A DNA stretch of 64,000 bases from Nocardia speluncae NBRC 108251 (GCF_001613245.1 NZ_BDBZ01000002.1:434001-498000); one strand, 5' to 3'. Positions 39,317-48,225 are shown, counted from the stretch's first letter. Notes: generated from the sequence alone by a model not told the origin. Program-made: numbers and translations.

Positions 39317-40201
39317 ATGGACAGGGAGACCGATAGCACCTTCGCGCGACGGATGCTGGGAAGGCAGCTGCGGCATCTGCGCGAGACGTCGGGTGTCAGT
39401 GTGCAAACGGCTCGGCAGGCCATCGGAGTGGGGCATCAGACTCTATGGCGCCTGGAGACCGGACAGTCCACCCGGATATCGGCATTACAGGTGCGCGAGC
39501 TGTGCCGCATCTACAAGGCAGCACAGGAGGTTACGGATGTTCTCCTGGATCTTCTGAGCGGACTGTCGTACAAGTCTTGGTGGCATGCCTACCGCGAGGC
39601 GGTACCGAAGGACTTCGACCTATATCTGGGTTTGGAGGTGGCGGCCAGTCGATTCCTGACCTACGCACCGACGCTGCTTCCCGGTCTTGTCCAAACACAG
39701 CCGTACCGGCGCGCGATGATCTGGATATCGAACCCGGGGATGCGCACAGTAGAAGTAGAGCAACACATCGAGATCGCGAGCCGTCGGCAATCGCGGCTAC
39801 ACGACGACCCCAGCCTGGAAGTGGAAATCCTTGTCAGTGAGGCTGCATTGCGACACCGCATAGGAGGCCCGGCGGTAATGACCGAACAACTCGACTACCT
39901 CGCCGAGCTGAGCGAACTTTCCCAGGTTTCGATCAAGGCCGTCCCCTTCACCGCCACTCACGTCGGCCTGGATGCGGGATTGTTCGTCCTGCTGGAGTTT
40001 CCGCCGCATCGAACAACGTGGCTGTCAGAACCGCCGATTGTGTACGTTCAGGGCTACACCAGCGACCAGTACCTCGAGCGGCCAGAGGAAATCGACAGAT
40101 ACCAGACGGCAGCCGACGGCATCAGACGCGTCGCGCTCGACGAGGTACGAACCCGAGACCTGGTGCGGAAGATAGCGAAGGAGCACCATGAACAGCGCTG
40201 A
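39317..40201 (+). CDS. XRE regulator with DUF5753 domain
   Basis: Protein of 294 residues: an XRE helix-turn-helix (LRHLRETSGVSVQTARQAIG, then LWRLETGQSTRI) and a C-terminal DUF5753 domain (YEQ-like region FLTYAPTLLPGLVQTQPYRRA; FVLLEFPPHRTTWLSEPPIVY). This is the Streptomyces WhiJ/Scr1-type regulator, usually paired with a DUF397 protein, as here. ATG 39317 with GGGGAG upstream is the start. It overlaps the DUF397 gene by 14 bases, so both are co-translated. Confidence 0.9.
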   Translation: MDRETDSTFARRMLGRQLRHLRETSGVSVQTARQAIGVGHQTLWRLETGQSTRISALQVRELCRIYKAAQEVTDVLLDLLSGLSYKSWWHAYREAVPKDFDLYLGLEVAASRFLTYAPTLLPGLVQTQPYRRAMIWISNPGMRTVEVEQHIEIASRRQSRLHDDPSLEVEILVSEAALRHRIGGPAVMTEQLDYLAELSELSQVSIKAVPFTATHVGLDAGLFVLLEFPPHRTTWLSEPPIVYVQGYTSDQYLERPEEIDRYQTAADGIRRVALDEVRTRDLVRKIAKEHHEQR

Positions 40202-40397
40202 CCTACCCGGAGCCCGGTGGTTCAAGAGCAGCCGAAGTTCCGGCACCAAGGAGTGTGTCGAGGCCGCACACCTGGATAAAGGTTTCGTCGGCGTTCGCGA
40301 CTCCAAGAACCCTGCGGGCCCCGCCCTGGTGTTTGCCCCCAGCAAATGGGACGCCTTCCTCGCGACCGCCAAGTCCGGCGAGTTCGACCGGGCCTGA
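40188..40397 (+). CDS. DUF397 protein
   Basis: Small protein of 69 residues with the family hallmark ARWFKSSRSSGTKECVEAA, VGVRDSKNPAGPALVF and SKWDAFLATAKSGEFD. DUF397 proteins are obligate neighbours of XRE-DUF5753 regulators in actinomycetes and are thought to modulate them, sometimes described as toxin-antitoxin-like. It overlaps the regulator end and is followed by a strong terminator. Confidence 0.92.
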   Translation: MNSADLPGARWFKSSRSSGTKECVEAAHLDKGFVGVRDSKNPAGPALVFAPSKWDAFLATAKSGEFDRA

Positions 40398-40408
40398 TTC
40401 CTACAGAT

Positions 40409-40440
40409 AAGGGAACCCCTCCTTCGGGAGGGGTTTCCTT
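40409..40440 (+). terminator. rho-independent terminator after DUF397
   Basis: Arms 40409-40422 (ending CCCCTCC) and 40427-40440 (GGAGGGGTTTCCTT) form a 14-base stem with one mismatch (a possible G-U pair) and a TTCG tetraloop, 12 bases past the stop. Confidence 0.9.
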
Positions 40441-40459
40441 ATGAAGGAGGCCATAGGAG

Positions 40460-41080
40460 ATGACCGGACGTCCATTGTCCGCCGAGGAATGCGACCGGCT
40501 CTGGCGAGCCTGGACACCCGCCGAAGCCGCCGAACGGCTGTCGAGCGCCCCGCCGTGCTGGTACGTCACAGGCGGCTGGGCACTGGACCTGTTCGTCGGC
40601 GGTCTCGGACGTGAGCATTCCGACCTCGAAATCGGCGTGCCCAGCAGTCGATTCGCCGATATCGCGAACGTACTCCCAGGCTATGAGTGGGACGTCGTCG
40701 GTGACGGGCACGTCTGGCCGTTTCCCGAGGAAGCCGATGATCAGCATCAGACCTGGTTGCGCGATCCGGCGAGCGGGCTGTATCACCTCGATGTTTTCCG
40801 CGAGCCACATCGTGGCGATCGATGGGTGTGCCGCCGCGACACCTCGATCACGCTGCCCTACGACGAGCTGATGCTCCACACCGCCGACGGCATCCCCTAC
40901 GTGATCCCCGAAGCCGTCCTCGTGTTCAAGGCGAAAGCCCCCAGAGCCAAGGACGAGACCGATTTCCTGCGAGCGCTTCCGGCTATGGACCGGTCGAGAA
41001 AATCACGGTTGTCCAGATGGCTTGCCCGAGTGCACCCCGGCCACCCCTGGCTGGAAACGCTTTCGGCGCACGGATCCTGA
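40460..41080 (+). CDS. nucleotidyltransferase-like protein (ANT-type fold)
   Basis: Protein of 206 residues. The GGWALDLFVGG segment followed by REHSDLEIGV is the nucleotidyltransferase motif (GG/W...hxDxE/D) of LinA/AadB-like aminoglycoside or lincosamide nucleotidyltransferases; IPYVIPEAVLVFKAKAPRAKDETDF near the C-terminus also fits. Resistance activity cannot be asserted from sequence. ATG 40460 has GGAG upstream. Confidence 0.75.
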   Translation: MTGRPLSAEECDRLWRAWTPAEAAERLSSAPPCWYVTGGWALDLFVGGLGREHSDLEIGVPSSRFADIANVLPGYEWDVVGDGHVWPFPEEADDQHQTWLRDPASGLYHLDVFREPHRGDRWVCRRDTSITLPYDELMLHTADGIPYVIPEAVLVFKAKAPRAKDETDFLRALPAMDRSRKSRLSRWLARVHPGHPWLETLSAHGS

Positions 41081-41111
41081 CAGATATTCGCGGGCAGCAC
41101 ACCCGCCGGGA

Positions 41112-41339
41112 TCAGGCCGCGAATCCACCGTCGATGTCCAAGCTCGCGCCGGTGATATAGGCGGCGTCGGGCCCGGCGAGATACGAGACGAAGGCGCCGA
41201 CCTCGGCCGAGGTGCCGAATCGGTCAGTGGCCATAACTCCGAGCAGATTCGATGCATTGGGCCCATCGGCGGGGTTGGCATCGGTGTCCACCGGGCCGGG
41301 CTGGACATTGTTGATGGTGATCCCGCGCGGTGCCAGTGA
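41112..41339 (-). pseudogene. C-terminal remnant of a short-chain dehydrogenase
   Basis: The frame reads GITINNVQPGPVDTDANP and later FVSYLAGPDAAYITGASLDI then DGGFAA and a stop at 41112. This is the last 70 or so residues of an SDR. An in-frame TAG (41340-41342) lies immediately upstream, so the cofactor-binding half and the catalytic Tyr/Lys are missing. The break lies at the promoter of the TetR-DUF418 pair, suggesting that their arrival or a deletion removed the front. Confidence 0.8.
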
Positions 41340-41342
41340 CTA

Positions 41343-41371
41343 TTGCCGATTACTGACCGACCGTCTAAAAT
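41343..41371 (+). promoter_or_regulatory. promoter of the TetR-DUF418 operon
   Basis: TTGCCG (41343-41348) and TAAAAT (41366-41371) are separated by 17 bases, a good sigma-70-type promoter. The ATG of the TetR gene begins seven bases after the -10, so transcription would start at or near the A of ATG: a leaderless message. Confidence 0.7.
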
Positions 41372-41377
41372 CTGACC

Positions 41378-42028
41378 ATGCGGCCAGAAAACAGCACGAC
41401 CGGCCAGGCTCGTCGCCCCTCGCTCATCGAAGAGGTCCGGCGGCGGCAGATTCTCGAAAGTGCTGTCACCGTGTTCGCCGAATTCGGTTACGCGAAAGCC
41501 TCACTCGCCCGGATCGCCGAGCGTGCCGGTATCAGCAAGGGCGTGATCTCCTACCACTTCGCCGGCAAGGACGAACTGATGGAGCGGCTCGTCGAACACG
41601 TCTACGCGGAGATCACCGAATTCGTCGTGCCCCGGGTCACCGCAGAAGAAACGGTGCTGCGCCGGATCGGCGAGCGGATCCGCGCCGTCGCCGACTATGT
41701 GCGCACCAACCCCGCCGAACTACGGGCACTGACCGAGGTGCTCCACAACCTCCTCGACGAGAACGGACGCCCGGTATACGGCGACCAGTTCAACGAATCC
41801 ATCTATCAGGGTTTGGAAGCCGAGTTCCGGACGGGCCAGGCATCCGGCGAACTCCGTCCGTTCGATACCCGCGTCATGGCCGTTACGGTGCAGGCCGGAA
41901 TCGACGCGATGATCGCCTACTGGCATTCCTACCCCGAGCACGATCTCGCGGCACACGCGGGCGAACTGGCGGATCTCATCACGCACGCGATCACCGCGAA
42001 CCCGACCACCTCCGAGGTACAGCCATGA
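41378..42028 (+). CDS. TetR family regulator
   Basis: Protein of 216 residues with a clear N-terminal helix-turn-helix (ASLARIAERAGISKGVISYHF) and a C-terminal domain of TetR_C type. It overlaps the next gene by four bases (ATGA, 42025-42028), so it most likely controls that DUF418 membrane protein and itself. There is no ribosome binding site; see the promoter entry. Confidence 0.9.
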   Translation: MRPENSTTGQARRPSLIEEVRRRQILESAVTVFAEFGYAKASLARIAERAGISKGVISYHFAGKDELMERLVEHVYAEITEFVVPRVTAEETVLRRIGERIRAVADYVRTNPAELRALTEVLHNLLDENGRPVYGDQFNESIYQGLEAEFRTGQASGELRPFDTRVMAVTVQAGIDAMIAYWHSYPEHDLAAHAGELADLITHAITANPTTSEVQP

Positions 42029-43302
42029 CAACCGAGCAGGCAACGGCACGCGGTCCCGCACCGCTGGGCGGAAACGATCGGATCCCGGGACCGGATCTCG
42101 CCCGCGGGTTCATGCTGCTACTGATCGTGCTGGCCAATACGGCCTACTACCTGTACGGCGGGCAGCGTTCGGCGTCCGGGGCACATCCGGTGGACGGTTC
42201 GGCACTCGACACCGTGGTGCAAGGCGTCCTCATCACCACCGTGGATCTGCGGGTCTACCCGATGTTCGCGTTCCTGTTCGGTTACGGCCTGGTGATGATC
42301 GCCCGCCGGCAGTCGCAGCGCGGACTTTCCGAAAAGCAGGTCCGGTCGGTGATCCAGCGCCGGAACGTGTGGCTCATCGTGTTCGGCGCGGTGCACGCCC
42401 TACTGCTGTGGGGCGGAGACATACTCGGCGCCTACGGGCTCACCGGCCTGGTCCTGGTGTGGCTGTTCCTGCGCCGCTCCGATCGCACACTGCTGGTCTG
42501 GGCCGGGATCGGCAGCGTCATCGTTGCCCTGGTGGCAGGCTTGTCGGCACTCGGAGCGGTGGCCGTACTATCCGGCGAGGACACCGGGGGCGGATTCGAT
42601 CCGGGATTCGCGGACTCGGCGTACGCCAGCATCTCGGAAGAGAATTTCTGGGCCGCGGCCGTCGCACGGATCACGATGTGGCCGGTGCAGGTGACCTTCG
42701 TACAGGGCTTGTTCGGCTTGGTTGTCCCTGTATCGATCCTGCTCGGATTCTGGGCCGCGCGCCACCGGGTACTGGAGCGGCCACAAGAGCATCGCCAGCT
42801 GCTGTGGGTGACCGCGATTGCCGGTATCACCCTCGGCTGGAGCTTCGGACTCGTCCACGCGCTCGCCCATGCCGGAGTGATCAGCGGTGTGGAACCGGCG
42901 ATGGCGGCGATGGCGGCCCCACAGATGGCCACGGGTCTGGCGTGCGGCCTCGGCTATGTCGCGGTGTTCGGGCTGATCGGCGGCCGCCTGGCCGGTCGCC
43001 GGCTCGGACCGGTCGCGTACGCCGTCACGGCAGTGGGTAAACGTTCGATGAGCTGCTATCTCGCTCAATCAGTGCTGTGCGCGCCACTGCTCGCGGCGTG
43101 GGGCCTCGGACTCGGCGCCGCACTCGGTAGTGCCGGTATGGCCGCGTTCGCTGTCGGCGTGTGGATCATCACGATCGGCTATGCCGTGCTCCTCGAACGG
43201 CAAGCAAACCCGGGGCCGGCCGAAACCCTGTTGCGTCGGCTGGTTTACGGCCGAGCGCGACATTCACACAACCCGCCCGCGTACGCCGCCGGCAGCAACT
43301 GA
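42025..43302 (+). CDS. DUF418-type integral membrane protein
   Basis: Membrane protein of 425 residues with about ten hydrophobic segments and the DUF418 pattern: PGPDLARGFMLLLIVLANT at the start, YPMFAFLFGYGLVMIARR, RRNVWLIVFGAVHALLLWGG, and VGKRSMSCYLAQSVLCAPL near the end. Function unknown; a transporter or acyl-transfer role has been proposed for relatives. Coupled to the TetR gene upstream. It converges on the aldolase gene 40 bases away. Confidence 0.85.
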   Translation: MTTEQATARGPAPLGGNDRIPGPDLARGFMLLLIVLANTAYYLYGGQRSASGAHPVDGSALDTVVQGVLITTVDLRVYPMFAFLFGYGLVMIARRQSQRGLSEKQVRSVIQRRNVWLIVFGAVHALLLWGGDILGAYGLTGLVLVWLFLRRSDRTLLVWAGIGSVIVALVAGLSALGAVAVLSGEDTGGGFDPGFADSAYASISEENFWAAAVARITMWPVQVTFVQGLFGLVVPVSILLGFWAARHRVLERPQEHRQLLWVTAIAGITLGWSFGLVHALAHAGVISGVEPAMAAMAAPQMATGLACGLGYVAVFGLIGGRLAGRRLGPVAYAVTAVGKRSMSCYLAQSVLCAPLLAAWGLGLGAALGSAGMAAFAVGVWIITIGYAVLLERQANPGPAETLLRRLVYGRARHSHNPPAYAAGSN

Positions 43303-43342
43303 CCGGGTAGCGATGCGAACGTCCGGCCGAGACACCCGCCGT

Positions 43343-44089
43343 TCACCGCACCGCGCGCAACGCCGCGAATGTCTCCATGAGCACATGGCTGAGGTTGACA
43401 ACCACGAGGCCGGCACCCGATTCGAATGCGGCGCGAGCACGCTGCGCACCAGAGACGATCTCGAGCCGGGTCCGGCCGTGTTCTGCCGCGGCGCGGTGCA
43501 CCTCCGCCACCGCGGCCACGACGACCGGATCGGCCGGACCGACAACACCCAGTGAGACCGCGAGATCGGCCGGACCGGCCATCACTGCGTCGATTCCCGC
43601 GGTGGCGACGATATCGCCCACATTGCGGCAACCCACGTCCGATTCGACCATGGCGATGACCAGTGTTTCCCGCGCGTCGGCGGCGAGATGATCGGCAGCG
43701 GTGCGGGTCCCGTATCGGCCCGCACGCCCGTAGGTGGCGAATCCCCGGTCGCCCACGGGTGGGTACCGGGCGGCGTGCACCGCCGCCGCGGCGCCACCGG
43801 CGTCGTCCACATGGGGCACGACGACCCCGGTGGCACCGTGGTCCAGGACCCGCTGGATCAGCGCGGGCTCGTTCTGGCCGACCCGCACCAGCACATCCAT
43901 ACCGTGGACCTGCGCGGCGGCAATATGCTGCCGGAGCGGGACCATATCGGCGGGACCGTGTTCGCAATCGATCAGGACGTAGTCGAACCCCGCCACGCCG
44001 ACCATCTCGACGAGTTCCTCGGCGGGCATACGAACCAGCGCCCCGAGCAACTTGTCTCCTTCGGCGAGCCGCTGTTTCATCCCGGCCAT
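43343..44089 (-). CDS. HpcH/HpaI-type aldolase
   Basis: Metal-dependent class II aldolase of 248 residues that cleaves hydroxy-oxo acids to pyruvate and an aldehyde. Visible are VLIDCEHGPADM (catalytic His44), DVLVRVGQNEP (Arg69), AMVESDVGCRN (metal Glu), and VMAGPADLAVSLG (metal Asp). The start ATG 44089 shares one base with the SDR stop (TGATG). It is the last gene of the five-gene minus-strand catabolic operon and probably performs the final cleavage. The substrate is unknown. Confidence 0.9.
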   Translation of the reverse strand: MAGMKQRLAEGDKLLGALVRMPAEELVEMVGVAGFDYVLIDCEHGPADMVPLRQHIAAAQVHGMDVLVRVGQNEPALIQRVLDHGATGVVVPHVDDAGGAAAAVHAARYPPVGDRGFATYGRAGRYGTRTAADHLAADARETLVIAMVESDVGCRNVGDIVATAGIDAVMAGPADLAVSLGVVGPADPVVVAAVAEVHRAAAEHGRTRLEIVSGAQRARAAFESGAGLVVVNLSHVLMETFAALRAVR

Positions 44090-44931
44090 CAGCGCGCCAC
44101 CATTCCGGCGGACAGGTCGATATCGGCGGCGCACAGTCCGGGCATCGCCAGCATCGCCAGTACCGCCCGGGCCACCTCGTCCTCGGTGACCATCCGCCCG
44201 AGCGCGGCCCTGGAGACGAAAGCCTGCTCGGCTTCGTCGTAGCTGGTTCCGGAGCGTTCGGCCTCCAGCCGGAAGTTGCGATGCATCCGCGCACTGTCGA
44301 CCGGTCCGGGCGACAGCGAATTCACGTTCACCCCTAGCGGCCCGACCTCGGCGGCCAGCGTGGTGGTGAGCCCGATGACCGCCATTTTCGACGCACAGTA
44401 CGGAGTCCGGCGCACCAATGGCCGCTTCCCGGACACCGACGCGAGATTGATGACATCACCGCGACCGGCCTCGACCATCGCGGGCAGAAAGGCTCGGCAC
44501 AGCAGGTAGACGCCCCGCACGTTGACGGCGAAAACACCGTCCCATTCGGCGGGTTCGATCTCGGTGAGCGGCGCGACAGGACCGGGTACCCCCGCGTTGT
44601 TGACCAGGATCGACACCGACTCGTCCGCGAGTTCCCCGGTCAGCGCGGCAACGGAATCCGGCGAGGCGACATCACAGACCGCGGGGCGCATCGACTCGGG
44701 CCGCCACGCAGCGACACGGTCGAGCTTGTCCCGGTCGCGCCCGACGACGATCACCCGGGCGCCCGCATCGGCCAATGCGACTGCGATCGCGGCCCCAAGC
44801 CCGCTGCCGCCACCGGTCACCAGCGCAGTGCGCCCCCTGACCGAGTCGGCAGCGGCGGCGCGCTCGGGTTCCTGTTCACGCTGATACTCGGGAGCGGTCG
44901 GCGATTCGGACTGTGCGACCGGCTCGTTCAC
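44089..44931 (-). CDS. short-chain dehydrogenase/reductase
   Basis: NAD(P)-dependent oxidoreductase of 280 residues: TGGGSGLG (40-47), NNAGVPGP (111-118), Ser165 and Tyr178-x3-Lys182 (SVSGKRPLVRRTPYCASK). An N-terminal extension of about 30 residues precedes the Rossmann fold. The GTG start at 44931 overlaps the HisD-like stop (GTGA), and the aldolase follows at once, so it is fully coupled in the operon. Confidence 0.9.
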   Translation of the reverse strand: MNEPVAQSESPTAPEYQREQEPERAAAADSVRGRTALVTGGGSGLGAAIAVALADAGARVIVVGRDRDKLDRVAAWRPESMRPAVCDVASPDSVAALTGELADESVSILVNNAGVPGPVAPLTEIEPAEWDGVFAVNVRGVYLLCRAFLPAMVEAGRGDVINLASVSGKRPLVRRTPYCASKMAVIGLTTTLAAEVGPLGVNVNSLSPGPVDSARMHRNFRLEAERSGTSYDEAEQAFVSRAALGRMVTEDEVARAVLAMLAMPGLCAADIDLSAGMVAR

Positions 44932-46250
44932 GAGCCCGCTCCCGCATAGGCATCCGCGGCCCACGGCAACTGCGCGCCCGCGTACTTCGCGGCCCGCACA
45001 TCACCCGAGCGCGCGTGTCCCTCGAACAGTTCCACCCGGGCGGCTCGGCCGCACACCTCACCGAGCTGCGCGCTCGACGCCTGGTCCACCACCTCGGAGT
45101 AGGTGACCGTCTTGAGGTATTTGCCGACCCACAATCCACCGGTGTAGCGCGCCGACCCGCGAGTCGGGAGCACATGGTTGGTGCCGATCACCTTGTCGCC
45201 GTATGAAACACAAGTCCCCTCACCGAGGAACAGGCCACCGTAGTTGGTCATCTTCTCCAGCGCTTCGCGCGGTTCGCGGGTCAAGACCTCGACATGCTCG
45301 CTCGCATAGGTGTCGGCGAGGGCGTAGGCCTCGTCGAGGGTTTCGACGACGAGGACTTCACCGTGGTCGCGCCAGGCCGGCGCCGCGAAATCGGCGGTCG
45401 GCATATCCGGCAGCAGCGCCTCGATATGTTCGATGACTTTGCGCCCCAGCACCTCCGAGGTAGTGATCAGCACCGCGGGCGAATCCGGGCCGTGTTCGGC
45501 CTGGGACAGCAGATCGACCGCGACGATGAACGGATCCGCCGCGTCATCGGCGATGACGAGGATCTCGGTGGGCCCGGCGAAAAGGTCGATCCCGACCTCA
45601 CCGAAGAGCTGCCGTTTCGCCTCGGCGACATAGGCGTTACCCGGCCCTGCGAGCAGGTCGACCCGGTCGATGGTCTCGGTACCGCGGGCCAGCGCACCGA
45701 TCGCTTGAACCCCGCCCAGCAGGTAGATCTCATCGGCACCGGCCAGATGCATGGCCGCAACCGTCGCGGCCGGGATCTGCCCCCGGATCGGCGGAGTGCA
45801 GGCCGCGACGCTCGGCACGCCGGCGACCTTGGCGGTCACGATGGTCATATGTGCCGAGGCGGTGAGCGGGTAGCGCCCACCCGGTACGTAGGCGCCCACT
45901 CGGTCGATGGGAATATGCTTCTGCCCGAGGTGCACACCCGGCAGTGTTTCGATCTCGAAGTCGGTCAGCGAATCGCGCTGGTGCCGGGCGAAGGTGCGTA
46001 CCTGTTGCTGGACGAACTCGATATCCTCGACGACCTGCACGGGCAGGGTATCGATGAGCTCGTCGATCCGGGCCGGCGAAAGCCGGAACGATTCAGGGCT
46101 CCATGTGTCGAACTGTTCCGAGTACTTGCGCACCGCGGTATCTCCGCCGACCCGGATGTCGTCGAGGATCGCGGCAACGCGTTCGCTCACATCGGAGCGA
46201 CCCTGGCGGACCACCTCGGCCGGGATCGGTTTCTTCAGAACTAGGGGCAT
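44928..46250 (-). CDS. HisD-like NAD-dependent dehydrogenase, copy 1
   Basis: Zinc- and NAD-dependent alcohol dehydrogenase of 440 residues, homologous to histidinol dehydrogenase. The core residues are present: Gln250 and His253 (LLSQAEHG), Glu318-His319 (YASEHVEV), Asp352 and TNHVLPT, His412. Paralogues of this type act in catabolism, for example HpsN on dihydroxypropanesulfonate. No his genes are adjacent, and the neighbours are catabolic, so a role in histidine synthesis is unlikely. ATG 46250 has AGGAG upstream and overlaps the hydrolase by ten bases. Confidence 0.88.
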   Translation of the reverse strand: MPLVLKKPIPAEVVRQGRSDVSERVAAILDDIRVGGDTAVRKYSEQFDTWSPESFRLSPARIDELIDTLPVQVVEDIEFVQQQVRTFARHQRDSLTDFEIETLPGVHLGQKHIPIDRVGAYVPGGRYPLTASAHMTIVTAKVAGVPSVAACTPPIRGQIPAATVAAMHLAGADEIYLLGGVQAIGALARGTETIDRVDLLAGPGNAYVAEAKRQLFGEVGIDLFAGPTEILVIADDAADPFIVAVDLLSQAEHGPDSPAVLITTSEVLGRKVIEHIEALLPDMPTADFAAPAWRDHGEVLVVETLDEAYALADTYASEHVEVLTREPREALEKMTNYGGLFLGEGTCVSYGDKVIGTNHVLPTRGSARYTGGLWVGKYLKTVTYSEVVDQASSAQLGEVCGRAARVELFEGHARSGDVRAAKYAGAQLPWAADAYAGAGS

Positions 46251-46975
46251 GACGACTCCTGTCGGGTGATTCGGTCTGTGGCGACGACTTGCAGCCAGTC
46301 GCTGATGAGGTCGGAAATTCGGTGCGGCACTTCCCAGGTGCACAGATGTCCGGCGCCGGCGACCGTTTCGAGGCGGGAACCCTCAACCGCGTCCGCGATG
46401 GCCCGGTGGAAATCGGGCGGGCACAGTGCGTCTTCATCCGCGGAGACGATCAGCGCCGGACAGCCGGCGGCGGCAAGCGACGGTAGCGAGTCGATGCGAT
46501 CGGCCTGGGCCCGCAGCTGATTCTGAAAACGGTCGGGTCCGATGCGCCGGGCCATGGCCACCACCTGCTCGATCCGCTCGGCGGTGCGGTGCCGATCGGC
46601 GAACATGGTGGGAGCGATGGTGTTGCGGACAACGGTCTCGAACTCGCCACGCAGGGTACGGAACGCCATATCGTGCCAGCCCCGGTACTGCGCGGCGACC
46701 GGCGCATGCGGGTTCGTCGAGATCGCACAGAACCCGAGCACGCGTTCGGGCGCACGGCGCAGCACTTCGAAGCCGACGATCGCACCGAGACTGAGTCCGG
46801 CGAGCACGAAGGGACCGTCAGTGGAAGTAAGCACCTGATCGGCCATTCCCGCGACCGACGGCGCGTCGATCGCGGCGTGTACCAACCGGACACCGGGCCC
46901 CGGTGTCAGTTCCGCCCACAGCTGCGCGTCGCACAGCATCCCGGGTACGAGGACCAGGGGTAGTTCGTCGCCCAT
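46241..46975 (-). CDS. alpha/beta hydrolase
   Basis: Hydrolase of 244 residues with nucleophile Ser62 (LAGLSLGAIVG), an acid in SADEDALC (about 180-182) and His210 (AGAGHLCTWE). Similar to small carboxylesterases and enol-lactonases. ATG 46975 follows the bicupin stop by one base, and the 3' end overlaps the HisD-like gene. In the operon it would open an ester, lactone or ring-cleavage product of the cupin step; that order is inference. Confidence 0.87.
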   Translation of the reverse strand: MGDELPLVLVPGMLCDAQLWAELTPGPGVRLVHAAIDAPSVAGMADQVLTSTDGPFVLAGLSLGAIVGFEVLRRAPERVLGFCAISTNPHAPVAAQYRGWHDMAFRTLRGEFETVVRNTIAPTMFADRHRTAERIEQVVAMARRIGPDRFQNQLRAQADRIDSLPSLAAAGCPALIVSADEDALCPPDFHRAIADAVEGSRLETVAGAGHLCTWEVPHRISDLISDWLQVVATDRITRQESSCP

Positions 46976-46976
46976 C

Positions 46977-48116
46977 TCATCGCTTCCGGCGCGGGACCAG
47001 CGCGTACGGCGCAAGATATCCGTTGTGGTCGAGGGCGTCACCGGCGTCGGCGGCCGCTTTCACCACTTCCTCGTCCCAGGTGAGCCGGACCCGGCCGTCG
47101 CCGCTGTTGACGACGAGCATATGCGCGGTCTCGCCGCCCACATTCCGGATCGCCCGGTAGGCGCCGGCGGGAACCGACAGCATGTCCCAAGTGCCCAGCC
47201 GCACCGTGCGGGCGTCGGCACCGCGGTTGACAATCACTTCCCATTCGCCGTCCTTGGCCATCAGGACCTGGCGTGCCGTATGCCGGTGCGACGAAACCCC
47301 GGTGCCGGGTTCGGCCCGCAACCAGGCGATGTTGTGACCGTGCGGGTTGTGGATCCGCGGGACCTGGGTGACGTCCTCGGTCATCCCGTACCCGATCACC
47401 AGCCCGAGTTCGACACCGCCGCCGGGCAGCGCGGAGTCCAGCAGTGCACGGCGCGACCAGTGGATGTTCTCCGGAGTCGCGATACGTTCGGCCATCTGTT
47501 CGGCGGTGTACGGGCGCAGCGCGGCGATCTGTTCCGCGCTGATCGGTTCGACCAGTTCGATATCTTCGGGCAGTTCGTCCCCGGCCAGGGTGTCGACGAG
47601 CTTGTTGTCCGCGGTCAGGTACAGGCCGTACCCCTCGGCCTCCTCGAGGACTGCCGGTCCCCAGATGATCCCGCCGGTATCGTCCATGCCCAGTGCCGTG
47701 AACAGGAATCCGTCGTCGGGTCCGATATTGGTGAATCCGCGGAAGATCCAGGTGGGGATGGAGGCGATCTCCCCCTCGCGCAGAACCAGTTCACCCTGTT
47801 CGCCGTGGGCACCCCAGCGCAGCAGGTACTCGCCGCGGAAGCACAGGAACACTTCGGCCGTGAAGTGCAGGTGCAGATTGTTGGTCACTCCGTTGGGCAT
47901 GGCGGCGGCGCCGATCTGGAAACCGTGCGGCTCCTGCAGATTGACCACCTGGCCGGAGCTCTGCGTCACGCCACGGCCGATCATCGAATAGTTCTCTTTG
48001 CGGTCGGAGCCGGGGGTTCGGCAGTCGATGAACGCCTGGTTGCAGGACACGAAATCGCTGCGCCGGATGGTGTACCGGTCGAGGTCCGCGGCGGTGACGG
48101 TGACTTCGGGAGACAT
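46977..48116 (-). CDS. bicupin protein, possible dioxygenase
   Basis: Protein of 379 residues with two cupin domains. The first has NLHLHFTAEVFLCFRGEYLL and SIPTWIFRGFTNIG. The second has VSSHRHTARQVLMAKDGEW and SVPAGAYRAIRNVG. Both have histidines at metal-ligand positions; the second site (HRH) looks more complete. Bicupins include ring-cleaving dioxygenases and isomerases; the family here is not recognised. ATG 48116 has AGAGGAC upstream. It is the first gene of the five-gene operon, with operator O1 about 100 bases before it. Confidence 0.8.
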   Translation of the reverse strand: MSPEVTVTAADLDRYTIRRSDFVSCNQAFIDCRTPGSDRKENYSMIGRGVTQSSGQVVNLQEPHGFQIGAAAMPNGVTNNLHLHFTAEVFLCFRGEYLLRWGAHGEQGELVLREGEIASIPTWIFRGFTNIGPDDGFLFTALGMDDTGGIIWGPAVLEEAEGYGLYLTADNKLVDTLAGDELPEDIELVEPISAEQIAALRPYTAEQMAERIATPENIHWSRRALLDSALPGGGVELGLVIGYGMTEDVTQVPRIHNPHGHNIAWLRAEPGTGVSSHRHTARQVLMAKDGEWEVIVNRGADARTVRLGTWDMLSVPAGAYRAIRNVGGETAHMLVVNSGDGRVRLTWDEEVVKAAADAGDALDHNGYLAPYALVPRRKR

Positions 48117-48213
48117 CTGTCCTCTTTTCACAGTGGTTTTCGCACGGTGGGCGCTCGGCACGCGCGGGGGCGGCGGCGCATCCACGGGAAATCGCGCACA
48201 ACACGGATGATTT

Positions 48214-48225
48214 ATACGTATGCAT
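48214..48225. promoter_or_regulatory. operator O1 (ATACGTATGCAT)
   Basis: ATACGTATGCAT matches the motif found at three other promoters of the island. On the minus strand it partly overlaps a TATAAA (48211-48216) that could be the -10 of the bicupin operon. The 337-base divergent gap 48117-48453 holds this site and a weaker half-site (GTATTC at 48384-48389) nearer the LacI gene. Confidence 0.6.

Noticed and set aside
44928..46250. Assignment as biosynthetic histidinol dehydrogenase hisD
   Set aside because: No his genes adjoin it; it is embedded in a catabolic operon, and a second paralogue is present in the same island.
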